Shown here: positions 5,931 to 6,829 of the stretch, piece after piece
How the letters are laid out: the number at the start of each line of letters is the position of its first letter
Numbering within the stretch: the stretch's first letter is position 1
Origin: Thermodesulfatator sp.
GTDB lineage: Bacteria > Desulfobacterota > Thermodesulfobacteria > Thermodesulfobacteriales > Thermodesulfobacteriaceae
Reading direction: 5' to 3'
Length of the DNA stretch: 6,829 nucleotides
NCBI GenBank assembly: GCA_003978075.1
Contig: QOAM01000032.1
Coordinates: forward strand, 1 to 6,829
Notes under the pieces: model-generated
The model's database searches: none
The model's input: only the letters and a program-made list of their open reading frames with translations
Told to the model about the DNA's origin: nothing
Position numbers and translations under genes: made by a program

Positions 5931-6544
5931 CAAAAAGTTAAAATTTACCATCAAATTCTGGAACAGCAAACATCCCACTTGCTACTCTAACTCGATGAAC
6001 ATTCTTCTTACTCCAAGAACAAATAAAGCAAATCATGCACGACAAGATCAATCAATTCTTCACTTAACGGAATATTAACACCGTTTATTTTCAAAAAAGA
6101 ATTATCAGGTTTAAAATCCTCAATTCCCTCCTCTTCATCATATTTTATATCTATTTCGACATTATATGGACTATCATTTACAGCAAAAGTCATCCTCCCA
6201 TAAATCCGAGCTAATCCATTACTCTCATCTTCCTCTTGATGTAGCACTCCATTAATAACAGTTGAGGGTAAAGGAGAAAAATTATGGTAAGATTGCGTAC
6301 AGGTAAAATGCGAATCATAATCCCAACCTCTTATATTCATTACTTCATACTCGCAATCTATTGTAATATTGCCTCCAAAATATCCTTCTAAAGTACCATG
6401 AAAGCTAGCTGCATAAGATAAACCAACTATAACAACAGATAAAAACACCATCACTATCCATCCAATTCTTTCCATAAAACCTCCCTTTTTACTTCTTATG
6501 TCTTTATGTTTATTGTATGGTTCTAATGATCACAAAAATTTACC
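5931..6544. other. AT-rich island between dsrP-like and cbiA-like genes
   Basis: This stretch changes abruptly in composition at both ends: 6481-6540 has 16 G+C of 60 bases and 5941-6000 has 24 of 60, while flanking coding DNA is well above half G+C. It contains the secreted orphan gene plus 77 bp of downstream non-coding or relict sequence. I saw no terminal inverted repeats, direct repeats or transposase to explain how it arrived. Confidence 0.6.
6008..6475 (-). CDS. Hypothetical secreted protein, AT-rich orphan gene
   Basis: I do not recognise this family. The 155 residues start with a clear Sec signal peptide: a short charged n-region (MER), a hydrophobic core at about 4-19, and SYAA with cleavage after Ala22 or Ala23. 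The mature part, about 132 residues, is acidic and rich in Asp, Glu, Asn and Tyr. It has two cysteines (C41 and C59) that could form a disulfide, and no further membrane helix or metal-binding motif. A strong Shine-Dalgarno (AAGGGAGGT) precedes the ATG. Composition is very unlike its neighbours: three full lines within it (6061-6240) contain 59 G+C in 180 bases, against 42 in 60 for 2881-2940. It lies 69 bp after the DsrP-like gene on the same strand and before the intrinsic terminator, so it can ride on that transcript. A weak -10 (TACAAT) upstream could also give it a promoter. Recent transfer is likely. Confidence 0.78.
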   Translation of the reverse strand: MERIGWIVMVFLSVVIVGLSYAASFHGTLEGYFGGNITIDCEYEVMNIRGWDYDSHFTCTQSYHNFSPLPSTVINGVLHQEEDESNGLARIYGRMTFAVNDSPYNVEIDIKYDEEEGIEDFKPDNSFLKINGVNIPLSEELIDLVVHDLLYLFLE

Positions 6545-6829
6545 TCAAGCCGCGCGGGCCTCTTTGACCGAAATAGCAATCTTGAAGAGGACGGTCATGA
6601 TGAGAAAGCCCAAGGCCCAGATCCCTAAACAGATGAGGAGCTCCGGCACCGTGGGCCGATAGGGAGTAACCGTCTCAAAGGGCGTAGGAGTAAAACCGCC
6701 CATGAGAAGCCCGATACCCTTGTCGATCCAGGCCCCGATGAAGAGCATCACGCAGGCTAGAACCAGAGTATTAATATTGCGGCGCAGGGGTGGAATAACC
6801 AGCATCAAGGCCGCACTTGCCATAAGGAG
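6545..6829 (-). CDS. dsrP: DsrP/NrfD-type membrane subunit of a sulfite-reduction redox complex, C-terminal part
   Basis: DsrP is the multi-helix quinone-interacting membrane subunit of DsrMKJOP, which passes electrons between the menaquinone pool and cytoplasmic sulfite reduction through DsrC. Only the last 94 residues are in the window; the frame stays open to base 6829, so the ATG at 6823 is internal. Visible are the end of one helix (LLMASAALMLVIPP), a basic turn (LRRN), a second helix (LVLACVMLFIGAWIDKGIGL), a loop GGFTPTPFETVTPYRPTVPE, and a last helix (LLICLGIWALGFLIMTVLFKIAI). The loop with ...PTPFETVTPYRPT..E followed by GIWALG resembles the DsrP end I know from sulfate reducers. Another NrfD-family subunit (HmcC, TmcC or QrcD type) is possible. 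It is the first gene of the transcript that ends at the terminator near 5893-5930. Confidence 0.78.
   Translation of the reverse strand, partial: LLMASAALMLVIPPLRRNINTLVLACVMLFIGAWIDKGIGLLMGGFTPTPFETVTPYRPTVPELLICLGIWALGFLIMTVLFKIAISVKEARAA

Overview
The window reads as chromosome from a high-GC, probably thermophilic, motile sulfur-metabolising bacterium. A sulfate-reducing or sulfur-disproportionating member of Thermodesulfobacteriota (for example a Thermosulfurimonas-like lineage) fits best. This is inferred from a DsrP-like membrane subunit next to a CbiA/DsrN-type amidase and a two-cluster ferredoxin, from a sigma-54-type promoter ahead of flagellar genes, and from proteins rich in Glu, Arg and Lys. 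No rRNA or other marker gene is present, so the taxon is not proven. Almost everything is on the minus strand; one macrodomain gene is on the plus strand.

Layout from the left edge. (1) 1-1988, minus: flagellar operon fliL-fliM-fliN, read right to left. FliN runs off the left edge only one or a few codons before its expected end. The genes are packed with 3 and 14 bp gaps. A well-spaced sigma-54 (-24/-12) promoter lies just upstream of fliL. (2) 2097-3192: a divergent pair, an O6-alkylguanine-DNA alkyltransferase (minus) and a macrodomain protein (plus), with 34 bp between their start codons. The macrodomain gene's likely promoter overlaps the start of the alkyltransferase gene. (3) 3189-4172, minus: a 327-aa protein with a C-terminal J domain (HPD motif) and about 250 N-terminal residues of unknown function. 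Its stop codon overlaps the macrodomain stop codon tail to tail. (4) 4214-5855, minus: a CbiA/CobB-family glutamine amidotransferase followed 13 bp later by a small ferredoxin, a two-gene operon with its own promoter and a hairpin terminator downstream. (5) 6008-6829, minus: the C-terminal end of a DsrP/NrfD-type quinone-interacting membrane protein, then an AT-rich gene for a small secreted orphan protein, closed by a textbook intrinsic terminator.

How the genes work together. FliL, FliM and FliN belong to the flagellar motor and switch, and the sigma-54 promoter fits middle-class flagellar control. The DsrP-like protein, the CbiA/DsrN-like amidase and the ferredoxin look like part of a dissimilatory sulfite reductase neighbourhood: DsrMKJOP electron transfer, siroheme amidation for DsrAB, and a low-potential electron carrier. 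Cobalamin synthesis remains the alternative role for the amidase. The alkyltransferase and macrodomain proteins are plausibly DNA-damage or ADP-ribose housekeeping.

The best candidates for something undescribed are the AT-rich secreted orphan inserted at the end of the dsr-like operon, the J-domain protein with a large uncharacterised N-terminal region, and the ferredoxin whose first cluster motif has Asp in place of the second Cys. No CRISPR array, IS element, tRNA or rRNA was seen, and no gene-free stretch exceeds 300 bases.
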